The notes beneath the pieces were generated by a model. That model was given only the letters and a program-made list of their open reading frames with translations, did not search any database and was not told where the DNA came from. Shown in pieces: positions 17,236 to 26,472 of a stretch of 51,022 nucleotides of DNA. The first letter of the stretch is position 1. Each line of letters opens with the position of its first letter. The DNA comes from Pseudomonas syringae (GTDB taxonomy: Bacteria > Pseudomonadota > Gammaproteobacteria > Pseudomonadales > Pseudomonadaceae), in NCBI RefSeq assembly GCF_021606685.1, contig NZ_WKCB01000039.1, positions 1 to 51,022 on the forward strand. The letters are read 5' to 3'. Both the position numbers and the translations under genes were made by a program.

Positions 17236-18618
17236 ATGCGTCGCCTGTTGTTCGCTTGCCTGCTCATGGGTTCTGCCCACGTCTTCGCCTTTGACCGCCT
17301 GCAAGTCGAGGGTTACACCTTGCCCAACGGCCTGCAATTGCTGCTCAAACCGGGCACCGAACGCGGGCACGTGGCCATCCGCCTGGTGGTGGGTGTTGGC
17401 CTGGATGACTTTGGTTGCGAAGAGAAAGAGCTGCCGCACTTGCTCGAACACTTGCTGTTCAGCGGTATAGACGGCGGCGGCGAGGGCGACCTGGAAGACC
17501 GCATGCAAGCCCTGGGCGGCGAGTGGAACGCCTACACCAGCAACGCCGACACCACCTTCGTAATCGAGGCGCCTGCGCAAAACCAGCGCAAGGTGCTCGA
17601 CCTGCTGCTGGCCATCATCACGCGTACCGAGCTGACCGACGCCCATATCAACGCCGCCAAGCAGGTGGTCGAGCGCGAAGACGGCGGCCACTATTCACAC
17701 CTGCAACGCCTGCTCGACCGCCAGGACCTGGGCCACACCGCGAGCAATCAATTGGCGGTCGAGCTTGGGCTTAAATGTGCGGAACGCGCCGAGGTCGATC
17801 ACTTGACCCGAGAACAGTTGGAGAACCTGCGCAAAAATTGGTACGCCCCTAACAACATGACGCTGATCATCGTCGGCGACCTCGACAAATTGCTGCCCGC
17901 CTATCTGGAACGCACCTATGGCCAACTCGATCCGGTGGAGCCCACCGAGCACCCGTCGCTGCCGCACATCCAGCACACCGCCGCAGGCCATCGCGAGCTG
18001 ATCCACGGCTGGGTCGGCGACAGCGCCAAGCTGCACTGGTTGTTCCCCGAGCCGGTGCTGGATGACCAGTACGATGAAACCTATGACCTGCTCAAGGATT
18101 ATCTGGACTGGGCGCTGTACCGACAACTGCGACTCAAACACGGCTTGTCCTACGGCCCTTGGAGTAAACGCGAGGTGCTCGGCGGCGTCGGTTTCCTCAG
18201 CCTGAACGCCGACCTGGAACGGGAAAGCCTCCCCGAGGCCGAACAGGTGCTGCAAGACCTCAAGGCGCAATTACTCAAAGACGGCCTCGACCCCAAGGTA
18301 TTCGCCCGCCTGCAACAAGCCGCCATCGCCCGCCAAGCGTGGGCGGTGCAGGGCAACAGTGCGCTGGCCGACTATTACTGGAGCGCTGCAGCGGACTACA
18401 ACAACGGCCGTTTCAGCGACCCGGTCAAACGCATCAAAGCCGTCACCCTGGAGCAGACCAACCAGGCCATGCGCCAAGTGCTCGATCAACCCGGCTATTG
18501 GCGCGTCGAAAAACCGCTGCTGAGTTATGACACCCTCAGCTGGATCGGCGGCGCGGTGCTCGGGCTGATCGCCATTGTGTTGATCGGTGTGCGGGTTTAT
18601 CGCAAACGGATCGCGTAA
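17236..18618 (+). CDS. Membrane-anchored M16 family peptidase-like protein
   Basis: A 460-aa protein with an N-terminal signal sequence (MRRLLFACLLMGSAHVFA), an M16 peptidase domain and an M16 C-terminal domain, then one C-terminal membrane helix (about 436-455) followed by RKRIA. The inverted zinc motif HLLEH (His68, Glu71, His72) is intact, and KQVVERED further on could supply the third ligand, so it is probably an active metalloprotease facing the periplasm. At half the size of pitrilysin it resembles the subunit type, which often works as a dimer or with an inactive partner; no partner gene is adjacent. Confidence 0.85.
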   Translation: MRRLLFACLLMGSAHVFAFDRLQVEGYTLPNGLQLLLKPGTERGHVAIRLVVGVGLDDFGCEEKELPHLLEHLLFSGIDGGGEGDLEDRMQALGGEWNAYTSNADTTFVIEAPAQNQRKVLDLLLAIITRTELTDAHINAAKQVVEREDGGHYSHLQRLLDRQDLGHTASNQLAVELGLKCAERAEVDHLTREQLENLRKNWYAPNNMTLIIVGDLDKLLPAYLERTYGQLDPVEPTEHPSLPHIQHTAAGHRELIHGWVGDSAKLHWLFPEPVLDDQYDETYDLLKDYLDWALYRQLRLKHGLSYGPWSKREVLGGVGFLSLNADLERESLPEAEQVLQDLKAQLLKDGLDPKVFARLQQAAIARQAWAVQGNSALADYYWSAAADYNNGRFSDPVKRIKAVTLEQTNQAMRQVLDQPGYWRVEKPLLSYDTLSWIGGAVLGLIAIVLIGVRVYRKRIA

Positions 18619-18690
18619 TGAGGCACCGGACACCGGGCCAAGACGTTATTCTGTCTGGGATTTTCTCCTACAAAGACTGCGAACCGCCGA

Positions 18691-19722
18691 ATGCAAAACG
18701 TGACCCGCTTAATCACCCGCATCCTCGAACTGATGAAGCGCTACCCAGGGGTGATTGCACTCGGCGGTTTCATTTCGGGCGTGTGCAGCTTCATCCTGGT
18801 GGATCGCCAGCAGGGCATGGCCAGCTGGATCGCAGTCATCATGCTGGTGAGCTGGCTGTGGCTGATGCTGGAAAACAGCTTTACCCAGCTGTTCACCAAA
18901 GTCTTCAAACGGGAAATACCCGAACCGCTGTTGCGCTACGCGACCCAGATGATCCACCAGGAAAGTCTGTTTTTTGTGTTGCCGTTCTTTTTCGTTACCA
19001 CCGCCTGGAACAGCGGCCAATCGGTGTTCACCGGCCTGCTCGGTGCCGCCGCACTGGTGTCGATCATCGACCCGCTGTACTACAAGTGGCTGGCGCCCAA
19101 GCGCTCGCTGTTCCTTGCCTTGCACACCCTGACCCTGTTCGCCGCGCTGCTCACTGCGCTGCCGATCATCCTGCACCTGACCACCGCCGAAAGTTACAAA
19201 CTCGCCCTTGGCGTGGCCATGGCGTTGTCGATTCCAAGCCTGGCGGTGAGCTTGCCGCTGCGCAGCCTCAAAGGCTGGGCGATGCTGCTGGGGGTCACGG
19301 CCGCGATTGGTTGCGCCGGGTGGTTCCTGCGCAGTTGGGTGCCACCCGCGACCTTGTGGATGACCGAGGTGGCCATCAGTACCCAACTGCAAGACCGCAC
19401 GCCGGGCGATGACCTCAAGGAAGTCAACGCCGCCCAACTGCGCAGCACCGGCTTGTACGCGTACACCGCAATCAACGCACCGCGCGGGCTGGATGAGCGG
19501 ATCTACCACGTGTGGAAATTCAACGGCAAAGAAGTCGACCGCATCGCCCTGGATATCCACGGCGGACGCAAGGAAGGCTATCGCGCCTGGACCCACAAAC
19601 AGAACTTCCCGGCCGACGCGGTTGGCCGCTGGCAGGTGCAGGTGTTGACCGAAGACGGGCAGGTGATCGGCGTACTGCGTTTCAAAGTGACGGACTCAGC
19701 ACAAACGGACAATCCAAAGTAG
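18691..19722 (+). CDS. DUF5924 family membrane protein with a DUF2914 domain
   Basis: A 343-aa protein with about seven hydrophobic helices in residues 18-230 and a C-terminal soluble domain (about 235-335) of DUF2914 type, including YHVWKFNGKEVDRIALDIHG and RWQVQVLTEDGQVIGVLRF. Function unknown. It starts 72 bp after the M16 gene and lies just before the lipid transport operon. The membrane-plus-sandwich layout suggests an envelope role, but this is inference only. Confidence 0.75.
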   Translation: MQNVTRLITRILELMKRYPGVIALGGFISGVCSFILVDRQQGMASWIAVIMLVSWLWLMLENSFTQLFTKVFKREIPEPLLRYATQMIHQESLFFVLPFFFVTTAWNSGQSVFTGLLGAAALVSIIDPLYYKWLAPKRSLFLALHTLTLFAALLTALPIILHLTTAESYKLALGVAMALSIPSLAVSLPLRSLKGWAMLLGVTAAIGCAGWFLRSWVPPATLWMTEVAISTQLQDRTPGDDLKEVNAAQLRSTGLYAYTAINAPRGLDERIYHVWKFNGKEVDRIALDIHGGRKEGYRAWTHKQNFPADAVGRWQVQVLTEDGQVIGVLRFKVTDSAQTDNPK

Positions 19723-19749
19723 GCCGGATCGTGCTATTACGTAGGGATT

Positions 19750-20925
19750 GTGGATAGCCAGACAAGCTCGGAGCTTATGACCAGTAGCACTACGGCCGGC
19801 GCCGCCCAACTTGATACATCCGCCACCCCTCCCTTGCTCAGGATTACGGGGGACTGGACGCTTGCCCACTACGCCAGCCTGAAGAAGCTGTCGGACACAC
19901 TCGACGGCCAATACGACGCCGGCGCGCGCATCGACCTCAATGGCCTCGGTGCTCTGGACACCGCCGGTGCGTCGCTGCTGGTGGAGTTGCTGGGGCCGAC
20001 CCGTATCGAGCAATCCGCCGAGCAGACCGATTGCAGCCTGTCCGTCGCTGACCGCGCGCTACTCAAGACCGTCTACCGCTCTCTCAACGATTTTTGCGTG
20101 CCGGAAAAAGCCCCCGAAGAAGCCGCCGGCATCCAGGTGCTGGCGCGTATCGGGCGGGCAGTGGACACGGTGTGGCAGGACAGCAAGCAACTGCTGGGTT
20201 TTATCGGCCTGATCCTCGAAACCTTCGCCCGCGGTATTTTCCGGCCCAAACGCTGGCGCCTGACCCCGATGGTTGCGCACCTGGAGCAGGTCGGCCTCGA
20301 CGCCGCGCCCATCGTGGCCTTACTGACCTTTCTGGTCGGCGCCGTGGTGGCCTTTCTCGGTGCCACGGTACTCAAAAGCTTCGGGGCGACGATTTTTACC
20401 GTGGACTTGGTGGCGTTCTCTTTCCTACGTGAATTTGGCGTATTGCTCACCGCAATCCTGATCGCCGGCCGCACCGCCAGTGCGTTTACCGCACAAATCG
20501 GCTCGATGAAGGCCAACGAAGAAATCGACGCGATTCGCACGTTGGGCCTGGACCCGATGGAGCTGCTGGTACTGCCACGCGTGTTGGCGCTGTTGGTGGC
20601 GCTGCCGATGCTGACCTTCCTGGCGATGCTTTCGGGGATTATCGGCGGTGGGGTGGTGTGTGCCGTGGCGCTGGATATTTCGCCGGCGATGTTTCTGTCG
20701 CTGCTGCAATCGGACATCGGCGTGCAGCATTTCCTGGTGGGTATGGTTAAAGCGCCGATCTTTGCCTTCCTGATTGCCGCCATCGGCTGCCTGGAAGGCT
20801 TCAAGGTCAGCGGCAGCGCCGAGTCGGTGGGCGCCCACACCACCTCCAGCGTGGTGCAATCGATCTTTGTGGTAATCGTGCTGGACGCGGTCGCTGCGCT
20901 GTTCTTCATGGAGATGGGCTGGTGA
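19750..20925 (+). CDS. MlaE-type lipid ABC permease with N-terminal STAS domain
   Basis: A 391-aa inner-membrane permease of an MCE lipid transporter. Residues about 20-115 form a STAS-like domain (LDTAGASLLVELLGPT); the rest is the MlaE permease, with five or so helices and the EIDAIRTLGLDPMELLVLPRVLA segment, the coupling helix that contacts the ATPase. In canonical Mla the STAS protein MlaB is separate, so this is a fused form. Start GTG at 19750 or ATG at 19777; both have close purine-rich sites. Its stop overlaps the next gene by four bases (GTGA). The operon continues with ATPase, MCE protein and lipoprotein. Confidence 0.88.
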   Translation: MDSQTSSELMTSSTTAGAAQLDTSATPPLLRITGDWTLAHYASLKKLSDTLDGQYDAGARIDLNGLGALDTAGASLLVELLGPTRIEQSAEQTDCSLSVADRALLKTVYRSLNDFCVPEKAPEEAAGIQVLARIGRAVDTVWQDSKQLLGFIGLILETFARGIFRPKRWRLTPMVAHLEQVGLDAAPIVALLTFLVGAVVAFLGATVLKSFGATIFTVDLVAFSFLREFGVLLTAILIAGRTASAFTAQIGSMKANEEIDAIRTLGLDPMELLVLPRVLALLVALPMLTFLAMLSGIIGGGVVCAVALDISPAMFLSLLQSDIGVQHFLVGMVKAPIFAFLIAAIGCLEGFKVSGSAESVGAHTTSSVVQSIFVVIVLDAVAALFFMEMGW

Positions 20926-21725
20926 GTCGCTTACACCGTGCGCCCGCCGAGGCGGTGATTGAGGTGCGGGGCCTGTGCAATCGCTTTGGCACTCAGAGCG
21001 TGCACGAGAACCTCGACCTGGACTTGTACAAGGGCGAGATTCTCGCCGTGGTCGGCGGCTCCGGCAGTGGCAAGTCGGTGCTGTTGCGCAGCATCGTTGG
21101 CCTGCGTCGGCCCAGCGAAGGCGAAGTGCGGGTGTTCGGCAAGAACCTGCCGAACCTGTCGGAGCATGAACGCTCGCTGGTCGAGCGGCGCTTCGGCGTG
21201 CTGTTCCAGAAGGGCGCGCTGTTTTCCTCACTGACCGTGACCGAGAACGTCGCACTGCCGTTGATCGAACACGCCGGCCTCAGCCGCCGCGATGCCGAGC
21301 ACCTGGCCGCCGTCAAACTGGCCCTGGCCGGGCTGCCGCTGTCGGCCGCCGACAAGTACCCAGCGTCACTGTCTGGCGGCATGATCAAGCGCGCCGCCCT
21401 GGCCCGCGCGCTGGCATTGGACCCGGACATCCTGTTTCTCGACGAACCCACCGCCGGCCTCGACCCGATCGGCGCGGCGCAATTCGACCAACTGATCCTG
21501 ACCCTGCGTGATGCACTGGGCCTGAGCGTGTTCCTGGTCACGCACGACCTCGACACGCTGTACACCATCACCGATCGCGTGGCGGTGTTGGCGCAGAAGA
21601 AAGTGCTGGTGGCCGATGCCATCGATATCGTCTCGGAAACGGACGACGCCTGGATTCACGAATATTTCCACGGCCCCCGGGGCCGCGCGGCATTGGATGC
21701 CGCTCAACCGCTCAACGAGGTATGA
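20922..21725 (+). CDS. MlaF-type ABC transporter ATP-binding protein
   Basis: A 267-aa ATPase with Walker A GGSGSGKSV, the signature LSGGMIKRAALARALA and Walker B ILFLDEPTAGLDP. The SGGM variant of the signature is typical of lipid-transport ATPases of the Mla type. It powers the permease encoded upstream, with which it overlaps by four bases. Its frame ends one base before the MCE gene start. Cytoplasmic, bound to the permease. Confidence 0.92.
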   Translation: MSRLHRAPAEAVIEVRGLCNRFGTQSVHENLDLDLYKGEILAVVGGSGSGKSVLLRSIVGLRRPSEGEVRVFGKNLPNLSEHERSLVERRFGVLFQKGALFSSLTVTENVALPLIEHAGLSRRDAEHLAAVKLALAGLPLSAADKYPASLSGGMIKRAALARALALDPDILFLDEPTAGLDPIGAAQFDQLILTLRDALGLSVFLVTHDLDTLYTITDRVAVLAQKKVLVADAIDIVSETDDAWIHEYFHGPRGRAALDAAQPLNEV

Positions 21726-21726
21726 C

Positions 21727-22665
21727 ATGGAAACCCGAGCCCATCATGTGATGATCGGTCTGTTCAGCGTAATCGTGGTGGTCGGCGCGATGCTGTTTGG
21801 CCTGTGGCTGGCCAAATCCAGCGTCGACAGCGCCTTCCAGGATTACGAAGTGATCTTCAACGAGGCGGTCAGCGGCCTGTCCCAGGGCAGCTCGGTGCAG
21901 TACAGCGGGATCAAGGTGGGCGACGTTATCAGCCTGAGCCTGGACCCTAAGGACCCGCGCCGTGTACTCGCTCGCATCCGCCTGGCCGGCCAGACGCCGA
22001 TCAAGGAAGACACCCAGGCCAAGCTGGCACTGACCGGCATCACGGGCACCTCGATCATCCAGCTCAGTGGCGGCACCCCGCAAAGCCCGGAACTCAAGGG
22101 CAAGGACGGCAACCTGCCGCAGATCATCGCGTCGCCATCGCCTATTGCGCGGCTGCTGAACAACAGCAACGACCTGATGACCGGCATCAACCTGCTGCTG
22201 CACAACGCTAACCACATGTTCTCTTCAGAGAACGTCGACCGCCTGAGCAAGACCCTGGACAACCTGCAACAAACCACCGGCGCCATCGCCGACCAACGCG
22301 GTGACATCAAGGTGGTCATGCAGCAACTGATGCAAGTGAGCAAACAGGCGAGCGCCGCCCTGGAGCAAACCACCACGCTGATGCGCAACGCCAACGGGTT
22401 GCTCAACGATCAAGGCAAGCAGGCCTTTGGCAGCGCCGAGCAGGCGATGAAATCCCTCGAACAGAGCACCGCGACCATCAACACCTTGCTGACCAACAAC
22501 AAGGACTCAGTGAACAGCGGCATGCAGGGCCTCAACGAGCTGGCACCGGCCGTGCGCGAACTGCGCGAAACCCTCGGCTCGTTGCGCGCCATTTCCCGCC
22601 GCCTGGAAGCCAACCCCAGCGGCTACCTGCTGGGCAGCGACAAGAACAAGGAGTTCACGCCATGA
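21727..22665 (+). CDS. MCE (MlaD-type) lipid-binding protein
   Basis: A 312-aa protein with one N-terminal membrane helix (about 10-28) and a single MCE domain (about 40-118, including EAVSGLSQGSSVQYSGIKVG), then a long helical stretch (about 150-290) with heptads that may form a trimeric or hexameric coiled-coil needle across the periplasm, as in PqiB. Compared with MlaD (about 150-180 aa) it is long and so may span further. Start ATG at 21727. It overlaps the lipoprotein gene by four bases (ATGA). Confidence 0.9.
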   Translation: METRAHHVMIGLFSVIVVVGAMLFGLWLAKSSVDSAFQDYEVIFNEAVSGLSQGSSVQYSGIKVGDVISLSLDPKDPRRVLARIRLAGQTPIKEDTQAKLALTGITGTSIIQLSGGTPQSPELKGKDGNLPQIIASPSPIARLLNNSNDLMTGINLLLHNANHMFSSENVDRLSKTLDNLQQTTGAIADQRGDIKVVMQQLMQVSKQASAALEQTTTLMRNANGLLNDQGKQAFGSAEQAMKSLEQSTATINTLLTNNKDSVNSGMQGLNELAPAVRELRETLGSLRAISRRLEANPSGYLLGSDKNKEFTP

Positions 22666-23273
22666 AGCGTGCTTACCAAATGATCGCCCCTGTGGCGTTG
22701 GCCCTGATCAGTGCGTGCTCGATCCTGCCCAAGGCCGACCCTACGGACGTGTACCGCCTGGCCTCGGCCCAGACCACCCATCAAGGCGCGCCAGTGGCGT
22801 GGTCGCTGCGTGTGAACAAACCACAGACCAGTGAGTTTCTCGACAGCCCGCGCATTGCCGTGGTGCCCAATGGCGACCTGATCAGCAGCTATGCCAACTC
22901 ACGCTGGAGCGATCCGTCGCCGGTACTGTTGCGCAACCGCTTCATGGATGGCTTTCAACGCGATGGTCGGGTGACGCTGCTGAGTACCGACGACACCAAC
23001 CTGCAGTCTGACTATGAGCTGGGCGGGCAATTGCAGGCGTTCCAGAGTGAATACCGCGGCAGTGCGGTGGAGGTGGTGATTCGCCTGGACGCGCGGTTAG
23101 TGCGCGGGAGTGATCAGCGGATTGTGGCTAGCCGGCGGTTTGAAGTGAGGCAGCCGGTGAGCGATACCAAGGTGCCGGCGGTGGTCGCCGGGTTTGGCCG
23201 GGCGGGGGATCAGTTGAACCAGCAGGTGGTGGATTGGGTGGTGCAGCAGGGCAATACAGCACCGAAACATTGA
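22662..23273 (+). CDS. ABC-type transport auxiliary lipoprotein (PqiC-like)
   Basis: A 203-aa lipoprotein with lipobox LISAC (Cys about residue 19) and an ABC_trans_aux/PqiC fold, including RIAVVPNGDLISSYANSRW. It is last in the four-gene MCE operon and overlaps the MCE gene by four bases. PqiC-like proteins form an outer-membrane ring that receives the MCE needle. So this system joins an MlaEF-type engine to a Pqi-type outer-membrane piece. It is followed by REP sequences instead of a simple terminator. Confidence 0.87.
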   Translation: MKRAYQMIAPVALALISACSILPKADPTDVYRLASAQTTHQGAPVAWSLRVNKPQTSEFLDSPRIAVVPNGDLISSYANSRWSDPSPVLLRNRFMDGFQRDGRVTLLSTDDTNLQSDYELGGQLQAFQSEYRGSAVEVVIRLDARLVRGSDQRIVASRRFEVRQPVSDTKVPAVVAGFGRAGDQLNQQVVDWVVQQGNTAPKH

Positions 23274-23278
23274 GGGCC

Positions 23279-23381
23279 TCATCGGGGGCAAGTCGAATCG
23301 TCGCACCGCCCCTCCCACATTTGCCCGCATTCATCCTGACGAAATGCGGTCAAATGTGGGAGCGGGCTTGCTCGCGAAAGC
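23279..23381. repeat. Diverged REP pair in back-to-back orientation
   Basis: A REP-like sequence on the left (ATCGGGGGCAAGTCGAATCG, ending in CTCCCACATTTG at 23323) faces away from a second one starting CAAATGTGGGAGCGGGCTTG (23351). The inner arms CTCCCACATTTG / CAAATGTGGGAG are perfectly inverted, and within the loop CCGCATT / AATGCGG pair again. The right-hand copy ends GCTCGCGAAAGC, a different REP subtype. It sits between convergent genes and could terminate both. Confidence 0.8.
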
Positions 23382-23391
23382 AGTGTCAGCC

Positions 23392-24621
23392 TTAACCAAA
23401 GAACCAGTAGCACACCGCAATCGCCGCCACCACACCAGCCAATTCCGCCAGCAATGCACACCCAACCGCATGCCGCGCGCGCTGGATGCCCACCGAGCCA
23501 AAGTACACCGCCAACACATAGAAGGTGGTTTCCGTACTGCCCTGAATCGTCGCCGCCACCAAGGCCGGGAAGCTGTCCACGCCTTGGGTCTGCATGGTCT
23601 CGATCAGCATCGCCCGCGCAGCGCTGCCCGAGAACGGCTTGACCATCGCAGTCGGCAAGGCGTCGACAAAGCGCGTATCCAGGCCGGTCCAGGCCACCAC
23701 ATGACGAATCCCTTCCAGAGCCAGGTCCAACGCCCCGGAGGCGCGCAACACGCCCACCGCGCAGAGCATCGCGACCAGATACGGCAGCAGGTTCTTGGCG
23801 ACATCAAAACCTTCCTTGGCCCCTTCGACAAACGCTTCGTAGACCTTGACCTTGCGCAGCGCGCCGATCACCAAAAACAGCATGATCAGGCCAAACAGCG
23901 TGAGGTTGCCGAGGATCGAGGACAGCGCAGCCAGTGCCGTCGCGGACAGGGTCGCCAGCAGCGCCATGAAGCCCCCCAGCACCAGTGCACCCGGGATCAG
24001 GTACGCCAGCACCACGGGGTCCCACAACCGCAGCCGCTGCATCACCGCCACTGACAACAGGCCCACCAGGGTCGATGCACTGGTCGCCAACAGGATCGGC
24101 AAAAACACCAACGTCGGGTCGGGGGCGCCTTGCTGGGCGCGGTACATGAAGATGGTCACCGGCAGCAGCGTGAGGGAGGACGCATTGAGCACCAGGAACA
24201 GGATCTGCGCATTGCTTGCGGTGTTGGGAATGGGGTTGAGTTCCTGCAGCGCCTTCATGGCTTTCAAGCCAATCGGCGTTGCGGCGTTGTCCAGGCCCAG
24301 GCCATTGGCGGCGAAGTTGAGGGTGATCAAGCCGATGGCGGGGTGCCCGGCAGGCACTTCCGGCATCAGGCGACGAAACAGCGGGCCGAGTGCCTTGGCC
24401 AGCCAGTCGACGATCCCGGCCTTTTCGGCAATACGCAGAAAACCCAGCCACAACGTGAGGGTGCCGAACAGCAGCACCATCACTTCTACCGACAATTTGG
24501 CCATGGCGAAAATGCTTTCCACCATCGCCGCAAAAATCCCGGCGTTACCGCCGACCAGCCATTGCCCCAGTGCTGACACCATTGCCACGACAAAGAAGCC
24601 AAGCCACAGGCCATTAAGCAT
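23392..24621 (-). CDS. Nucleoside recognition (Gate) domain membrane protein, SpmA-SpmB type fusion
   Basis: A 409-aa membrane protein made of two Gate (nucleoside recognition) domains, residues about 40-190 and 230-380, matching spore maturation proteins SpmA and SpmB joined in one chain. NFAANGLGLDNAATPIGLKA in the first half and TETTFYVLAVYFGSVGI in the second are the family marks. Pseudomonas does not sporulate, so the role must be something else; a transported substrate is not known. It lies upstream in the minus direction of nothing else, converging on the MCE operon. Confidence 0.85.
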   Translation of the reverse strand: MLNGLWLGFFVVAMVSALGQWLVGGNAGIFAAMVESIFAMAKLSVEVMVLLFGTLTLWLGFLRIAEKAGIVDWLAKALGPLFRRLMPEVPAGHPAIGLITLNFAANGLGLDNAATPIGLKAMKALQELNPIPNTASNAQILFLVLNASSLTLLPVTIFMYRAQQGAPDPTLVFLPILLATSASTLVGLLSVAVMQRLRLWDPVVLAYLIPGALVLGGFMALLATLSATALAALSSILGNLTLFGLIMLFLVIGALRKVKVYEAFVEGAKEGFDVAKNLLPYLVAMLCAVGVLRASGALDLALEGIRHVVAWTGLDTRFVDALPTAMVKPFSGSAARAMLIETMQTQGVDSFPALVAATIQGSTETTFYVLAVYFGSVGIQRARHAVGCALLAELAGVVAAIAVCYWFFG

Positions 24622-24674
24622 CAGTTAAATCCCCCGAAAGATGGAGCGAATGATAGCGGGGCTGGCAGAAACGA

Positions 24675-24699
24675 CAAACCCCGGATTTTCCGGGGTTTG
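24675..24699 (-). terminator. Terminator of gltP
   Basis: CAAACCCCGG and CCGGGGTTTG pair perfectly around a five-base loop; on the minus strand it runs into TCGTTTCT. It separates gltP from the Spm-type gene on the same strand. Confidence 0.8.
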
Positions 24700-24718
24700 C
24701 GTAGGAATAACGACGTGA

Positions 24719-26050
24719 TCAGCCGCGACTGGCTTCACCGACCGGCAGCGCTTGCTTGCTGCGCCAGTGCGGCAGGGAGTTCCAGTAACGCTCGCCCTTG
24801 GCGTCGTCGTACATGCCTTCCCAACGGGAGATAACCAGTACGGCCAAGGCGTTACCGATCACGTTCAAGGCGGTACGCGCCATGTCCATGATGCGGTCGA
24901 CACCGGCAATGAACGCCAGGCCTTCCAGCGGAATGCCGACGCTGCCCAGTGTAGCCAGCAGCACCACGAAGGACACGCCCGGTACACCCGCGATGCCTTT
25001 GGACGTGACCATCAGGGTCAGCACCAGCATCAGTTGCTGGCCGATCGACAGATCGATGCCATACAGCTGCGCGATAAAGATCGCGGCGATGCTCTGGTAC
25101 AGGGTCGAGCCGTCGAGGTTGAACGAGTACCCGGTCGGCACCACGAAGCTGCAGATGGCTTTTGGCGCACCGTAGGCTTCCATCTTCTCGATCACCCGTG
25201 GCAGCACGGTTTCGGAGCTAGCGGTGGAGTAGGCCAGCACCAGCTCATCCTTGAAGATGCGCATCAGCTTGATCACCGAGAAGCCGAACAGGCGGGCGAT
25301 CAGGCCGAGGATCACAAAGGCGAAGAACAGGATGGCCACGTAAACCAGGATCACCAGCTTGGCCAGCGGCAGCAAGGAGGCGAAACCGAAATTGGCCACC
25401 GTTACCGCGATCAGGGCGAATACACCGATAGGAGCGTATTTCATGATCATGTGGGTGACTTTGAACATGCTCTCGGACACGCCCTGGAACATGGTCACCA
25501 GCGGCTCGCGCAGCTCCGGCTTGAGGCTCGACAAGCCAAGGCCGAACAGCACGGAGAAGAAGATGATCGGCAGCATTTCGCCACGGGCGACAGCTGCGAA
25601 GATATTCGACGGGATCAGGTTGAGGATGGTCTCGATGAACGCATGCTCATGCTGCACTTCGGCAGCGGTGGCGGTGTACTTGGAAATATCGACGGTACCC
25701 AGGGTACTCATGTCGATGCCAGCGCCCGGGTGGAAAAGGTTGGCCAGCAGCAGGCCCACCACGATAGCGATGGTGGTGACCACTTCGAAGTAAAGGATGG
25801 TTTTGACACCGATACGCCCGAGCTTTTTCGCGTCACCGACACCGGCAATGCCGACGATCAGCGAAGAAATCACAATCGGGATCACGATCATCTTGATCAG
25901 GCGGATAAAGATATCGCCTGCCGGCTGCAGCACATTGCTGATCCACCAGGCCTTTTCAGCACTGAAATGGTTGAGCACTGCACCGATTGCGATCCCCAGC
26001 ACCAAACCGATGAGGATCTGCCAGGCGAGGCTTAGCTTTGCCTTCTTCAT
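24719..26050 (-). CDS. gltP: Dicarboxylate/amino acid:cation symporter, glutamate/aspartate type
   Basis: A 443-aa member of the DAACS family. It has the expected re-entrant and transport-core motifs: TASSETVLPRVIEKM (serine-rich hairpin 1), DGSTLYQSIAAIFIAQ (helix 7, like NMDGT), SKGIAGVPGVSFVVLLATL (hairpin 2) and DRIMDMARTALNVIGNALA (helix 8, with the Asp and Arg that bind substrate). Closest in feel to E. coli GltP, a proton-coupled glutamate/aspartate carrier; a C4-dicarboxylate substrate cannot be ruled out. Monocistronic, with a terminator downstream. Confidence 0.9.
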   Translation of the reverse strand: MKKAKLSLAWQILIGLVLGIAIGAVLNHFSAEKAWWISNVLQPAGDIFIRLIKMIVIPIVISSLIVGIAGVGDAKKLGRIGVKTILYFEVVTTIAIVVGLLLANLFHPGAGIDMSTLGTVDISKYTATAAEVQHEHAFIETILNLIPSNIFAAVARGEMLPIIFFSVLFGLGLSSLKPELREPLVTMFQGVSESMFKVTHMIMKYAPIGVFALIAVTVANFGFASLLPLAKLVILVYVAILFFAFVILGLIARLFGFSVIKLMRIFKDELVLAYSTASSETVLPRVIEKMEAYGAPKAICSFVVPTGYSFNLDGSTLYQSIAAIFIAQLYGIDLSIGQQLMLVLTLMVTSKGIAGVPGVSFVVLLATLGSVGIPLEGLAFIAGVDRIMDMARTALNVIGNALAVLVISRWEGMYDDAKGERYWNSLPHWRSKQALPVGEASRG

Positions 26051-26272
26051 GTCATTACCCTTACTTCAAGTGAACTCAAGGCAAATGCGCCAGCTGCAAC
26101 GCTCGAAAGCGAAAAAGTGTGTGCATCAGCCTCCATGGAAGGTCACCGCAGCGTGGCCGAAATGGCTTACTGGCAGGCGAAAAAAGGCGCAACTATTCCG
26201 ATGCAAGGGAGCGACGTCTAATGCCGTAAACGCCTACCCTATGCCGAATCGGCATGGCTTTTTTTCATAATA

Positions 26273-26290
26273 ACTGTCCGAACGGTCAGT
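26273..26290. promoter_or_regulatory. TetR-like operator palindrome
   Basis: ACTGTCCGAACGGTCAGT is symmetric at 14 of 18 positions, with CCG-N2-CGG at the core, the shape of many TetR-family operators. It sits 33 bp before the GTG of a small possible reading frame and follows a T-rich stretch with CATAAT. No TetR-family gene is in the window. Confidence 0.4.
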
Positions 26291-26322
26291 TCAAATGCGA
26301 CATATTGCCAGGGGAATATGCC

Positions 26323-26472
26323 GTGAACCTGCCAAATCAGGCTCGCGCAGAGATTCAACACGAGTTGGATCGGCTGGCAGAAATGCCCGAAAAGTCATGG
26401 GGTAAGGTCAGAAATGTCGTCTGTAGCAGACGAAACTTTCTCGATAGATGGTCGCGCGGACACACCCAGTAA
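26323..26472 (+). CDS. Possible small protein (49 aa), unrecognised
   Basis: A GTG-started frame with a good AGGGGAA site 8 bases upstream, giving a 49-aa basic, charged peptide (begins VNLPNQARAEIQHELDRLAE). It matches no family I know. The TetR-like palindrome lies just upstream, which is why I list it. It could equally be the stub of a lost gene or a chance frame. Confidence 0.25.
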   Translation: MNLPNQARAEIQHELDRLAEMPEKSWGKVRNVVCSRRNFLDRWSRGHTQ

